Shown here piece by piece: positions 25,446-37,515 of a stretch of DNA of 64,000 nucleotides. The stretch spans positions 11,642,749-11,706,748 of the forward strand of contig OY720638.1 in the NCBI GenBank assembly GCA_963169105.1, read 5' to 3'. The stretch's first letter is position 1, and the number at the start of each line of letters is the position of its first letter. Made by a program: the position numbers and the translations under genes. The DNA is from Ceriagrion tenellum (lineage: Eukaryota; Arthropoda; Insecta; Odonata; Coenagrionidae). The notes beneath the pieces are model-generated. The model was given only the letters and a program-made list of their open reading frames with translations, was not told where the DNA came from and ran no database searches.

Positions 25446-28400
25446 TCAGTCAATACAGATGCAGGGGGGCTGGGTTCTTGGAAGGTAAGTGGAATAAGTC
25501 TTACGAAAAACTTCTTTGGCTGCAAGAAAAGCGTCATTAATAGCCTTTTGGAACCTGAGATCATTTAGTAAAATAGTGCAATGAGCTGCATTTATAGTCC
25601 TGGTAATTTTCAAGGTAACCATTACGGTCTAAAATAGCCATATTATTGATATTAGCCATATTTATTGGCTTTTTAAATTACTAGAGCAATGGTTTTTGAA
25701 TTATTTCATATCAATGGTTGTTTTGCAAGGCAATCGAGTTTTCCATTGAAAACCGGGTATTTTCTCTTTTATAACCTTTGATATTGTAGAAGTTTGGTAA
25801 ATAAATATATAGGCATAGAGTTAACATAGCAAATAAATACATGTATCTCTTATTCTATGGTTGACTCAGCGATGTTCCTCACTTGATTTCCAATATCAAT
25901 TCTGAGATGTAACCAAATCTCATGTTTGCCAATGATTAAATGTTGGTATGAGTGAGTATTTTGGAAATAAATAATACAAGGTCCTTGGTAACTTTGTGGT
26001 GTTCGATTTTTTCAGAGGATTATAAATGTTACCATTAAATCCGCTTTTGGAAATTGAAATAATTTGAAACCTCTGATGAGCACAAATAATTTTGTTGACC
26101 AGAAATATACTGCAACTGCAAATTTACTGCAAGAAATATGCTGCAACGAACGCAAATAGGCAATCTCCATTTCATGATAAGTTTGTGTGTTTGAATGAGT
26201 GAAGCATTTATATATGTGGGGAGACCATGCTAGATAATTTGAAGGAAAGGAACCATACGGGTGGCGGCTTACAAGAGCAGAAGCAACTCTATTCCTACAA
26301 TAATACAGGTCCAGTACAGCTTCACGGGTGCTGCAATTAACGTACACAATTTCGCAGAGTTAAAATATGAGGAAGAAACTAGGCAATCCAATAAAAGATT
26401 TTTTTAAATAATGAGATGGATACAACTGATAGAGAAATGCACCCTGGCAGCTTCTATCGTCGTTCTCGGCGGAGGAGGGGCAAGACGTCCGCAGCCGCAA
26501 TCATAAGCAACACTAACAAAAAATATGATACAGTTAACAGGGTAAGAGTTAACCTGCGATGACTGTAGCATGGAAATTAGACTGAAAGAAATCGGTTGGT
26601 AGTAAAGCGAAGTAAAGTGAATAAACACCGTAAATAAAATCTAACCTGAGTAATTTCATGGCAATACATATACTAATACCAAAAATAGTCACTGAGGGGA
26701 GCCCTTTGATAATGCATACTAGGAACTCACTGATGATATTGAAAATGTGTTGATACAGAGGTGCCTGACAGTGATGCACAAAAATAACCCAGTTTTAGTG
26801 ATGGTAGAGACGTTATTGAAGGTTATTCGGGTTTCCCACCGGGTCAAACTCTCCATCCCTCCCGACGTGTCGATGTACGAATCGTCCATCGTCTACAGGA
26901 CATTTTGTGCAGTGCAACTGGTGCAGAACATATACCTACGGTTGGCTTCAGTTCAGGTATTGTGTGACTAGTCGTCTGGTTTCCGACGAAAGTATGGACG
27001 TTAAATAAGTTGAAAAATGTGGATTGGGATCAATTAATGACCGCTGAGAGTACGGAGCAGAGTTTTGCAGAGGAATAATTTACTGATCAGAAATACATGG
27101 AATGCATATAAATCGTATACGTGTACTCGCTTTTAAAATGATGGGAGATGCTGGGAATTTTCAATGAGATAGCGATAACTTGGCCAGTCAAGGACTCAGG
27201 GAGATCGTGAATACTCTTTGCTCATTGCTTGGCAGCGGTGCGTACGTCTATCATGCTCACAAATCATTAAGGAGGAGGAGAGATTGAAAACAAAAACGGG
27301 GAGGTTTATAGAGATTAAAAGGGAAAAACCTGGGATTATTAAGAAATTCATTGAAAAAGCACTATTAAAGGTAAGTAGATGCGAGAAATTAATTTTTGTT
27401 GGACTTAAAAAAACAGGGATATCGATAGAGAAAGAAATCGGAAGGAGACATGAAAAAGGAGGCCAGGCATTCGACCAGTCAGAAGTGAGAGTGGCTGTTG
27501 ATAAAACTGGGCGGGCAATTAGATCCATGACAGAGACAGAGGGAATTACCCACTGGTACCTCTACAATTGAACATGAACTAAGTTCTATATAATACAGAA
27601 AAGAGACAAAACAGAATATTAGCACATTAAGCGGACCGTAATAACTGATGTAATGGGCGTCAATCACTCCGTCATAAAAATAATGGTAATTGTTTAAGGT
27701 ATAATAAAATTAATGCAAGAGAAAGCAACAAAAATAACAAAACCATAAGGCTTAAAGATTAATCGTAGATATAAAGACATATTTAAGGGCATTGCCAAAG
27801 GCTATTTGCAATCAGTATTGCTTTTTGGAGTGCTTTTTTCCAAACGCGATTCTCTTCCTCTACTAAATGTGAATGTAACAGCTTGCCAGAAGATAAGGAA
27901 AATGAATAATGTTAGCCAGAAGCTAGACTCACATAAAAATAACATTCATCTTATTACTTTAGTTAATACATATGCCATTCACTTTCTTCCCTGCTCTCGG
28001 CTAATTTCAGCCCCGAAAATGCTTGAATTAAACCAAAATATCCCAATGATCCAAACTGAGGCGGTGGCAGAGCAAAGGGCCCGAAAATTCTTTGGAATTG
28101 AGAATGGGACCCTTAAGCCCATAAGGCAACGCCATTGAAGTCAATTTCTCTACTTTTTCAATAACAGGTTCGAAACTGCATCACATTACGAAGAATAATA
28201 TAAAAATGACTTTGAAGTGCTTAGTTTTTACCCATAGCTATGTTTTAGAATACATCTCCTCAAGAATGGATTGATAGTTTTTTATGAAGACAGCGTGATT
28301 TGTAGGCCTTCCATAAAGTTATATTTAAGCTTATCAAGCCTTCAAGTGTGCCTTGTGTTTCAGCATCCCCTATCCATGATTATTATACAGCAAAATAAGT

Positions 28401-28638
28401 CCTTAAATATACAACAAATTTACAACGATTTGTCTATAATGTCTGAAATATTTTGGAAAAAATTCACAAGTGTTTTTGAGAATATGTTCCAAAACTGAAT
28501 TAAAAATTATAAATGAATCAATAATTATTGAATGAATTTATATTAGCAATACAGAGATTATTTTCACAAAAATGACTGAAAAAAATATTTTAATATGACC
28601 TTAATGAGGGAAGAAAGGATTTTAGGGAGAAAATACCG
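25446..28638. other. No confident gene
   Basis: Penelope sequence may continue a little above 25445. At 26780-26910 a minus-strand frame with a CCTGTAG acceptor is open for about 55 codons, without family resemblance. The 117-codon plus frame at 27218-27571 is Lys/Glu-rich and unrecognised. Confidence 0.5.
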
Positions 28639-28687
28639 GTAGTAATTTATACACGATGCTATTATAGCATCGTTTATAAATTACTAC
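28639..28687. repeat. Short hairpin, 24-nt arms, one mismatch
   Basis: GTAGTAATTTATACACGATG... pairs with its complement around T28663; one C-A mismatch. The size and near-perfect pairing resemble the core of a small inverted-repeat element; a hairpin RNA is possible but not supported by anything else. Confidence 0.9.
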
Positions 28688-28867
28688 AATAAAAAAATAA
28701 CTACACAACTTTACATGACTAATACATAACAGGTAACTTAAAATTATAATTAACCCCTATAATTTGTTATCACAGTTACTGAAGAATCAGTAAAATTGTT
28801 ACTATTGGAGTAAAGTGAAGCAAATATAATTTATTAACTTGTGTAACTCACAAAACACAGAATTATC

Positions 28868-29060
28868 ATTACATTCCACCACTACCCGGGTCTCGATGTC
28901 TATGCATCATCGTCAGGTGATTGAAAACCGTATAACGCTCCCTTATATATTTACAGCAAGTGGAAGACCTGGGGAAGGGGGAGGACGAATTTTAGGAGAC
29001 GGGGGAATATTCCTCCAATGGCGGAAAGGAAGGAGGAATAACAATCATTCATCCGTGGGA
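28868..29060 (-). mobile_element. Fragment like the 24.4-kb Penelope end, with a hammerhead-like motif
   Basis: The minus strand reads CACCTGACGATGATGCATAG then ACATCGAGACCCGGGT (28884-28920). CTGACGA is followed by one base, a GATG/CATC stem and GAGAC. On the plus strand the motif is followed by a short AT-rich piece and a G-rich stretch (28970-29035), as in the 24.4-kb copy. No RT sequence was found next to it. The base match between the two copies is limited to the core and general layout, so the family call is inference. Confidence 0.4.
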
Positions 29061-29312
29061 TTTAAGTCAGGATGCAAAGTTGAAAACATTTGAAGCACTT
29101 CTAAAACAGTGAGCTCTCGTTGGTCATCTGTAAAATGTGGCACATTCACTTTTCAATCAAAATTGTTGTAATGGATTAGAAGATGTTCCTCAAAGTTACT
29201 CATTCCGGCATGACCGTTAGAAGGAATCCTGCATCTATCATATTAGGACCAGCGACAAATTTAAATGGCAATTAATACATTGCTAAACCGTATTTCCGTT
29301 TTAGCCCCCTAC

Positions 29313-29352
29313 TCGCCGCTATTCACCGCTATTCACCCTCTATTCACCGCTG
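29313..29352. repeat. Short tandem repeat, about 10-bp unit
   Basis: Four imperfect copies of CGCTATTCAC (CCGCTATTCACCGCTATTCA and so on). Confidence 0.8.
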
Positions 29353-30666
29353 AATATGCATGGAATGATCCATTTTTATATTATTTTAATATCATGATAT
29401 ATTACTCATAATCCACAATTCAAGGAAAGGATGAGCGTAAGATGTCTTAATTAATTTTTTTGGGAGGCACAAATTCTCTTTGTTCCAGCGACAACGTAAA
29501 ATGTGGTTTCTGGCTTGGCTTAAATGGCTTAAGAGTGTAGAGCGAAGCAAAATTCCAAGAAAATCCCGTTTAAAAGAAACCTTTCAGAGTGTTAAAAAAG
29601 TCCAAAATAGTTTCCAAAAAAGTAATTAAATATGCAATTTATTCGGCATTTGTTAGACATTTGTTCGGCGCTAGTGATTATTTGAATGTTTACGAAAGCG
29701 ATCATACGATATTTATTACTTAATTTCATCAAATATTAGTTTTAACTCTAGCTCTTGCATTGTCGATATCTATCCCCTGATCTACACCTTGGAGGAGGCT
29801 GACAGAAGATCTTGTCGGTATCAAAAACAGGTGAAGGTATTGAAAAGCTATGCCAGAATGAACAATAACAGATCAAAGGATCACAGAACTTACGAATTGC
29901 AGTCCAAAGACAAGAGTAGAAGTAGAGATATGAACATGATGCAGAAATCACAAAAATTACGACAAACACTGAGGGTAAAAGATAATACTTTGTTCAAGAT
30001 AATTTCGGTTACGACGATAGAAATTGTGACTGAGGCTTCTTTATAATCACATAAGAAAATTGGTCCGGCCTTGGACTGGATGGCATCATTATAATTCAAT
30101 TCAAATGCCTAAATTAAGCATTTAAATTTGAAGATACTTTCAGTTAAAGTAATCAAAAGATAAGAACCAGGAAAGAAATATTACGTTAACGCGAAGTTAA
30201 TACGAAATGTAGACATAGGAAGAAATGAAATTCACTAGAGTTATCAATAATATGGAATCAAGGTTTTAAAATATTATTCCGATAGTTATGCAGGATAAAA
30301 AGTGAAATGTACAGAAAAAATTTTGAGTGTAGTCACACAATGACAGTACCATTTAAGTTTATGCTGTCCATTTTGTGTTGACTTCACATCACACCGATTG
30401 TCGCGATGTAGCTGGACATGATATACATATTAAATACGCCAGTTACACATAACGCCAAGCTAATATTAAGTGGTTATTATCTCAGACAAAGGTAGGCTTA
30501 AAGGAATTAAACTTGGCGAAACGCGTGATCAGATGCTTTTCGTATGTTCTAATCAAGAGAATCTAGCTTTCAAAGAATTACCCCATAAAACAGTGCTTCT
30601 CGACCCAATGAAGCCCAGATCATGTACAATGAGTATGAACTCGAAGGCTTCCGTGGAGTGATGGAT

Positions 30667-30793
30667 CTTCGGGCTCTCTTCCGCGTGTTTTCATTGTCGT
30701 AGACGACAGTTTCGACAGCATTGGAGCTGTTTTCTTCAGGTCAGAAGTGACATCTCACCTTACAATGGAAACACATGAAGAGAGCCCGAAAAG
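30667..30793. repeat. Hairpin element with 31-32-bp imperfect arms and a hammerhead-like core
   Basis: The left arm 30667-30697 (contains CGGGCTCTCTTC) pairs with the right arm 30762-30793 (contains GAAGAGAGCCCG) with few mismatches. On the minus strand the loop region 30702-30744 reads CTGAAGA, two A's, ACAGC, a loop, GCTGT, C, then GAAAC. This is the same arrangement as at 24.4, 28.9 and 38.7 kb. The sequence looks like a small mobile or retro-derived unit; no coding content. Confidence 0.5.
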
Positions 30794-32756
30794 CCTTTAC
30801 TGCCATGTACAATGAGCCTTCATTCCCTGCGAATCATGCGTTATGCGGGCAATTCATGGCTTTTGGTTCGCACCTATAAGGAAAAGACAATATTTATATA
30901 CGTCATATCAACTATTCCGAAATGTATTTAGATGATTTTCATTGGGCTAATGATGTGTCATCACACCTCCATCTTCCAGTGTATTACAGGAAAAAATAAA
31001 TCATCATACTACTTATACTACATAGCACTTATTAGAGTACACAAGGGACCGTTGAACATTTTGAGCAAGACAAAGTGATTTTCCCGAAGCAAATGCAATT
31101 TTGAAGAGACATAAACGGGAGAGAAACGCATGTTGGGTAAATTACAAGCTTTGTTACTGAACAGAAAGTAGCAGTGGTATAAGGTAATCAATTTGCAAGA
31201 CCTGCATATGGTATAGGACCGAAAAGAAAGAAAAAAGTACTTAATAGATACCCTTCCTTCAAAAGTCAAATTACTCCAGACGTAATCTTTCAGAATCGCA
31301 AAAGTTGTGATATCGATTCGCTATTGATGCAGAGCACGGCGGGTGGAAGCAGAATCGATATTTTACACAATGCCATACTTGGACGAAATTTTGAATAAGA
31401 AGTAATATGACTGGTTAAAACTTATATTACGTGCAATTCTACTCAACACCTTCAGCAGCATGAGAATCGAAGGATTGAGGAAAATTACTAATTATTTTCA
31501 CTAAGAAAGTATTTGTGTAGAGAATGTCCTAAGAGCAAGGTGAAAGTCTCTGGTTTTACTACTACTTGCAATGAAGGCGGAACATGTTCCAAAATTATCT
31601 GTACCATCATCTCTCCCAAGACTTTTATAAAAGTCTTGCCATTACCATTTCCGAAAGGGTAAAAAGACTTTTGGTTATCCAGGATAATTGTATTTATTAT
31701 TTATATGATTCATTCCTCGATAAATGTAGAATTTATTTCTTAACGACACCTCGCTCAATAATCGACATGAGTTTCGGCAGTCTCATGATATGTGTTCCTT
31801 AATTTTGGATCATACTTAAAATTTAAATGCTCATCTATACGCAAGTAATAATCAACTGCTCATTGTGAGCAGGGTAAGTTACAATTGAATAAGTATCTTT
31901 TACTAGTGCGCATAGAGGACAGTCATCGTATTTTGGGGTCAAATGTTGCCAATTACAGAGCACTTTCAATCGACAATCTCTTCGAGAAACAGTAAAATGT
32001 ATTCTTTTGCGAGTGTCCACGTTTATTGTAGCGCAATAACGTTTCTTCAACTTCCGCCATCAGTCGCCGAAGCGAAATCTGCCAATGTTCAACATCTAAC
32101 ACGGGCGTATGAGGATTGTTTGAATGCGGACGGTGAGAGTGACGTATGTCGTACCTCTATTTAAGGTAACTTAAGAGAATAAGCTGCTGTCGCTGCTTCA
32201 GCGGTGCCGCGTCAGTGCACAGCACATGCAATTCCTACATTCTAAAATGCTATGGGACAACTCTCAAAAACATTTTAAACAAGTTCCTTCATTGTAGTCT
32301 GATAAATGGGTGGATGTGAAGTAAAATCTGCGACGTTGAAAGCGATGAATTACCAGAATAACTGCGCGGATCCATGATATCAAGACATAAAAATATCACC
32401 TTCTCTAATTCAGTGTCCGCGTTATTTCAATTTCTGTGCAATAAATTGCGCTACTAAGCACTTCGTGCTATGCCAAACGTAATCCTTTCGAAGATTAGCT
32501 TCAAGGTACCTCTGTAAAGCTGTATTTACGCGATGCATGCACCTGAGAGAATAGGTGCATAAAAACACTAACCATTAAAATTACACCACGTTAACACGCA
32601 AAATAGCGCATATGTGTGAACGTGAGACCATAAAATAGACCGTGTTGTTATTTGAAATATTTGTCCGCGCATTTTACCGGCCATTTAGAACTTGCGTGGG
32701 AATACGCGTCTTGTAAACACGCCTCATGGCGATGGATTGGGTTGGACCCGACTTAC

Positions 32757-32969
32757 TTGAGCTCCGTTGACGTCTCGACGAGCAGGCGTACGCAGTCGAG
32801 GCAGCCGCGCGCGGCCGCGTAGTGGAGCGCGAGGGCGCTGTTTCCGCCCGTGCCGCTCACGCCCGTCCCGCCGCCGCCGTCCGCTGCGCCGCCGCCGCCG
32901 CTCCGCTCCAGCGCCGCGGGCATCGCCGCCTCGTGCAGCAGCCAGCGGAGCACGTGAAGGCGACCGAAC
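32757..32969 (-). CDS. f: Internal exon of a forked/espin-like ankyrin-repeat actin-bundling protein
   Basis: Seen: a 213-nt exon read on the minus strand. It is preceded by a pyrimidine tract ending CTCTCCGCAG and followed by GTAAGTCGG, so both splice sites are good. It starts with one base and ends with two bases of split codons (phase 2 at both ends, length divisible by 3). The 70 full codons read FGRLHVLRWLLHEAA (residues 1-15, end of one ankyrin repeat), a Gly/Ser/Thr-rich stretch (about 23-43), then ALHYAAARGCLDCVRLLVE (47-65, the next ankyrin repeat). Family knowledge: this last block is the wording I know from Drosophila forked and is close to vertebrate espin; both bundle actin filaments, in bristles and in stereocilia. 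Odd points: the Gly-rich insertion between two ankyrin helices, and an extra Ala-Leu pair before the HYAAARG motif. No neighbouring ankyrin exon was found in the window, so the flanking introns must be long. The alternative is another ankyrin protein of the espin group. The symbol follows the Drosophila gene. Confidence 0.85.
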
Positions 32970-34986
32970 CTGCGGAGAGCAAAGGAAGAACGCTTTTGAG
33001 TGGCGACGCTCTCGTGAGCCTCTGCGTCGGCGTGTTCTGGCCCTTAAGGTGGTTGGTGCATTTTGGTTTATTCACAGATTCGCGTTAAGATTTGCATACA
33101 TGTGCTTATTAGTAATATGTCCGGATTAAAGTGAAAAAAATGCATGTGACCAATTTGGTTTCTTGGTTATTTAATTCCATTTAATACTTTACGTGCTGGG
33201 CTTCAAAACTGATGGTCCTCTCAGAAAAACGGAGGACATAACACATCTACATGAATTTAGAAAGTAAACTCTCTTTAATCTAGGTTAATGAAATTTTATT
33301 TACTATTAAAATTTATTTGGGCACTTTGTGGTCATATGTATGTCTACCAGAAAGACTGCAGCTATCCCATTACGTCTAGCAGCCGTTCAATAATGATATT
33401 CCATATAGGTCCTAGTACGTCCTTCGCCCTTCTCAGAAAACATAGGACGACACGCCATTACGTCCATAGCACTCAAAGTGTTAAGCAGGTAGCGTTATGG
33501 CTCTTGACAAATATTTTAAATAATTCGATTCAATACGTACAGATTTTTCCATATACGCAAAAAGTAACGTTTCATGTTTCCATAATGGTTTCTATTAAAT
33601 ATTACGGTATTTAACCGAGTAAAAAAACACGTATTTATTTATGATTTTCGCTTAAATTTCTAATTCCGCGCACCTAGCGCAAGTCATAACAATGCATTGA
33701 TTTAGATGAAAATTTTGAAATATAACTCTTGAATGATTCGTAGTAGTACAAGTAGTGTAATTTCCACCGTTTTAACAGATGTACTCTGGAGAAATGTGGC
33801 CTTGGAATGTTTTTCGACTGACTTGAAAAGTTATTATAAGTCACTCAAAACGACTCACGATTACTGCTTTAACGACCTCAAGGTAGACGGCAGAATAGAG
33901 TTTTTGAGAGTATGTAAACATCCGCCGTCATTTTCTCCGAATACTGAATTTTTAAAACTCCAATCCTTTAAATTTCTCCTCCACATTTAAAAACACGCTT
34001 AAAACTCGTAAAAATCATCCAATTCAAAAATATTTTATAAACTCCGAATTAACATCAATCAAAAAAGTATGACTTCATCGATGAAATGTATGCCTGGATT
34101 AATCCTATTTGGATTGCTCCCAAGAAATCATCCGATGTCTCCACTGACATTCAGCCCTCTCTGAATATTACTACACTCTTCACAATCAAAAGTGGGTTCA
34201 ATGGAGAGATAGGAACCGCAGTGAATTCACAACGGCGGCTGTTTCCTCTCTGTGCGGAGGAAATACGTTGCGCCTCACATTCTCGTAATAACTAAACATT
34301 TTGCGGACATTTCACGGTTTCATTTCGTGGAAGAAAACCAGGCACATGAGTAACTCTTGACCTGTTAAAGTTTATTTCCCGAGGCCATCTTTCACTGGTA
34401 AAACCATTTTCTGAGACCACAGGTACCAATTGAGTAAATGTTACAACACCTAAATCAAAGCCTTACTCATTGACAACGTCTACGGTTAGGGTATCAGTTT
34501 CCTAGTTCCCTTTTATGTCCTTAACTTGCAACTGTAAATTCAAGCCGCCGCATATGCATCTGCATTGACTTACTCCACCAAGAGCCAAAGATAGTACAGG
34601 CACCAAAATTTAGAATTTGGAAGGAACTGGCGGACTATCGGAAGAGGATGTTAGACGACAGGATCTTGTACTAGACACTAGTTAGCAAAACCACGTATTG
34701 CTTAAACCACTATTCCGAGTGTCGCCTCCAGTGGGTTACATAATCTTTGTCTTCAGTGTTATCACGTTATCAGTAAAACATCACCAAATCTTAGTTGTCG
34801 TTTCATTCTGGTTAATTATATCGCGGAGTAAGTGTTTTTTTCTTGCTCAAGAAACTTTACGAGGGTAATATTCCGTTTATAAAACGTAAATATATGTTAT
34901 ACAGATTTCTTTATTCTCTAAGCGGTTAAAAAGGTGCAGTTAGCGGGATGGATGTGGTTCTATGTTCATTTCATGTTTTCGTCGTT
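32970..34986. other. Intron upstream of the forked-like exon; no other exon found
   Basis: Starts with the acceptor pyrimidine tract of the exon (32970-32992). The rest is AT-rich with no ankyrin-like sequence on minus. Confidence 0.6.
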
Positions 34987-35664
34987 CTATAGTGCTCGCA
35001 GAGTTTCTGTGCACTGGAGAGTTCCTCCAATCCTAGCTACCCGTGGTAGATGAACAGCGATTGGCTGTCGACGTCCAATCCCGTAAACCGGTTCTTAGCT
35101 CGGTGCGCGCCGCGTACGAATGCTGAAAGTGGCGACCCAAAAGAATCGGCGAAAACGAGCGCTATGCCTCGCCGACGCGAGGGCCTTTAGAATAGAAATA
35201 CTCTGGTCGAGAAACTACTATAGATATCGAGTTAAAACTTGCAGAGATTGCAATTGTCATCGCATTGATGTAAGAAAGTAATCCCCATCGGCGGAGGTCA
35301 CCGTGGTTACACGATAAATTAACAAAACTTAAATCCTCTTCACCAAACATTTTGAAAAACACAAACACGAAAATTGCGACTAATTATCACAACAACCAAT
35401 ATTTTTATCGCTGGGTAAGATATCAGAATTTATCGAACCATATTTAATTCAGTTAAGAAAGCCTGGCACCCGCTGCAGGATAATTTAAAGTGAGCTAAAA
35501 CTAGACTCTTTTAGGTCGCCACTGACGGTATTCGTACGCGGCGCGCACTGAGCTAAGAACCGGTTTACGGGATTGGACGCCGACAACCAATCGCTGCTCA
35601 TCTACCACGGGCAGCTAGGCTTGGAGAAATTCTCCAGTGCACAGAAACTCTGCGAGCACTATAG
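34987..35664. mobile_element. Non-autonomous element with about 150-bp terminal inverted repeats
   Basis: The left end 34987-35145 and right end 35512-35664 are inverted copies of each other (shared block CCCGTAAACCGGTTCTTAGC; about 90% alike, with one small length change). Tips are CTATAGTGCTCGCAG on both sides. The 365-bp centre is AT-rich without a readable ORF. Long inverted ends without a transposase indicate a fold-back or MITE-type DNA element. No clear target duplication: the flanks CGTT and TTAC do not match well. The 71-codon frame at 35573-35788 runs through the right repeat and is not a gene. Confidence 0.8.
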
Positions 35665-37515
35665 TTACTATTTTTCTGGATGCAATGGATATACTAAGAG
35701 AACTTGGGAGGCATTAGGCAGAGGTGTAGGTAATTCAGGGGAGGCAGGCAGCCAGTCTAAAGGGGGGCCCCCGCCCCCCAATGCCTAAAGGGAAAAAATG
35801 TTCATAATGGTACAAACTCGGAAATACGAAGTTTACATGGCCATTTTTCGTTACTCTGCTTAATTTTGCTCGATGAAGTTCGTAAATTAAAGAGATTAGA
35901 TGAAAAATAAAGGAGCAATAGACAATTTTAGTAATAACTGAGCGGTCGCAAATTGCTCTCAAAAGGCTTTGAAATCCACCGATCTCCCCGCATCTTCCAG
36001 TAATCTCTGACCCCTATCAAGATTCGATAACGGCCACGGCCGGAGGATAGAGAATTATCCTCCAGAAAATCGTGAGGCGGTGATCAAGGCGATCGCCATC
36101 AAAAGATAAAATGAACATTGTTGGCATTGATAAGCGGCCTACGCGCTTTGCTATGGAAAATTTAACAGAGACAGATGGTTGGCATGGCGTCTCTCAAGTG
36201 CATGGAATTTTTAGGTGTCCGAGCATTGAAATAATGCGTCGAAGTTGAATAGAAGCCAATTTCGACGAGTTTTTATGAAAAACATAGATGTACTATCTTC
36301 ACTCCCCCATCGCGGGGTAAAGGTGGTAGAAATTAACTCTTTTTTTTCTAGCGTCATAATGGTTGGGTTGCAAATCATAAAACGTAAAACGATTGATAGA
36401 CGAATTAAGTTTCCTCAGTAAATCTTCAATTTAAAAAAGTAAGGTTTTAAAGCAGACCTAAAAACCTGAAAAAGTGTAAAGGATCTGCTCTCGTTACGGT
36501 AATGGAAATTAACGATGAAAAATACATCTATGCAGTGTAATTACAATAATTTACTCGAGGCCTTCACTGATAGAAGAGAACTGGTGAAGAGGGCCCTTGT
36601 ATTAGGATGTCAAAGAAAGAGTGGCGAAGAACATTTCATTGAAAGCGCGGCATGTACGGTGCCTTGACATTGAGAAAGGATAATGATTAAATGCTGCGGT
36701 AGCTGGAGATGTGGGTGTTGAGGAGAATAGATTAAGTGCGGAAGATAGAAAGGAAGGCGAACGAAGGTAAGGTAAGGAAACAGTTGGGGTCGATTGGGAG
36801 GAAGCAGAGTAGTCAGTTGTAGCGGGTTGGTGAGGGGTGGACCTCTCTGACGTAACTCTGTGGAAATCCTTTAGTATGAAATAATAATAGATAACTTAGT
36901 ATACACACAAAAAGTCTGTTTTCCACATGCTAGGTTTTGTAGTAAAGCGTCGTTAGGTGAACATATTACAGGAAAGTCAGATATGCATCGTGCAAGCGGT
37001 CTGTGGAGATGGTTAGCCAGTGTTTTGGGGGAACGATGGGTTGGGGAGGGAATTACAGCGATCTTTATTTCAAGTTTCGTTTGTTTGGAATCACGGGATG
37101 CGGCGGTACTGCGCACTACGGCTCGCGCATTTCACGACTGCGAGGAGTGGGGAGCAGGAAGTGCACCGGAAATAGGTTGCTATCACAGTATTTTTCAGTA
37201 TATTTTTCGGTTATTCAACTGACATTTTTCCCTAGCCATAATAAAGACCATATAAACTTTTATTTTTAAATTATAGCAGATTTAAGAAGAATGAAGGAAA
37301 TATTGCTATATTAATGATGAAAAAACTTTGTTTTAAATTACTGATATTCCTCGAAATTTAGAGATACAGAAATACTAAGCGTGAAATTGGAACATTTTCA
37401 TCACACCGTGTGCTAAAAACGCCGTAACAGCAAAAGATTATTTTGCGATTTAGTAAACGGTACTCCGCTAGGTATTTTGTTTATTTTTTAAAAATAGTTG
37501 AGGAAGGATATATAT
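35665..37515. other. No gene seen
   Basis: AT-rich with G-rich patches at 35755-35780 and 36690-36850. Nothing recognised. Confidence 0.55.

Larger units (their letters stand above)
29061..32756. other. No gene seen apart from the 30.7-kb hairpin
   Basis: AT-rich; probably the intron downstream of the forked-like exon (the gene runs on minus). A minus frame at 31835-32050 with a CPLC motif is unassigned. Confidence 0.5.

Noticed and set aside
26747..26971. Frames on both strands with a possible CCTGTAG acceptor
   Set aside because: No donor of quality, weak pyrimidine tract and no family resemblance.
27218..27571. 117-codon Lys/Glu-rich plus frame
   Set aside because: Composition follows the A-rich DNA; overlapped by a 110-codon minus frame; no motif.
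32767..33129. 120-codon Arg-rich plus frame
   Set aside because: Antisense shadow of the GC-rich forked-like exon.
35573..35788. 71-codon plus frame
   Set aside because: Runs through the right inverted repeat of a non-autonomous element.
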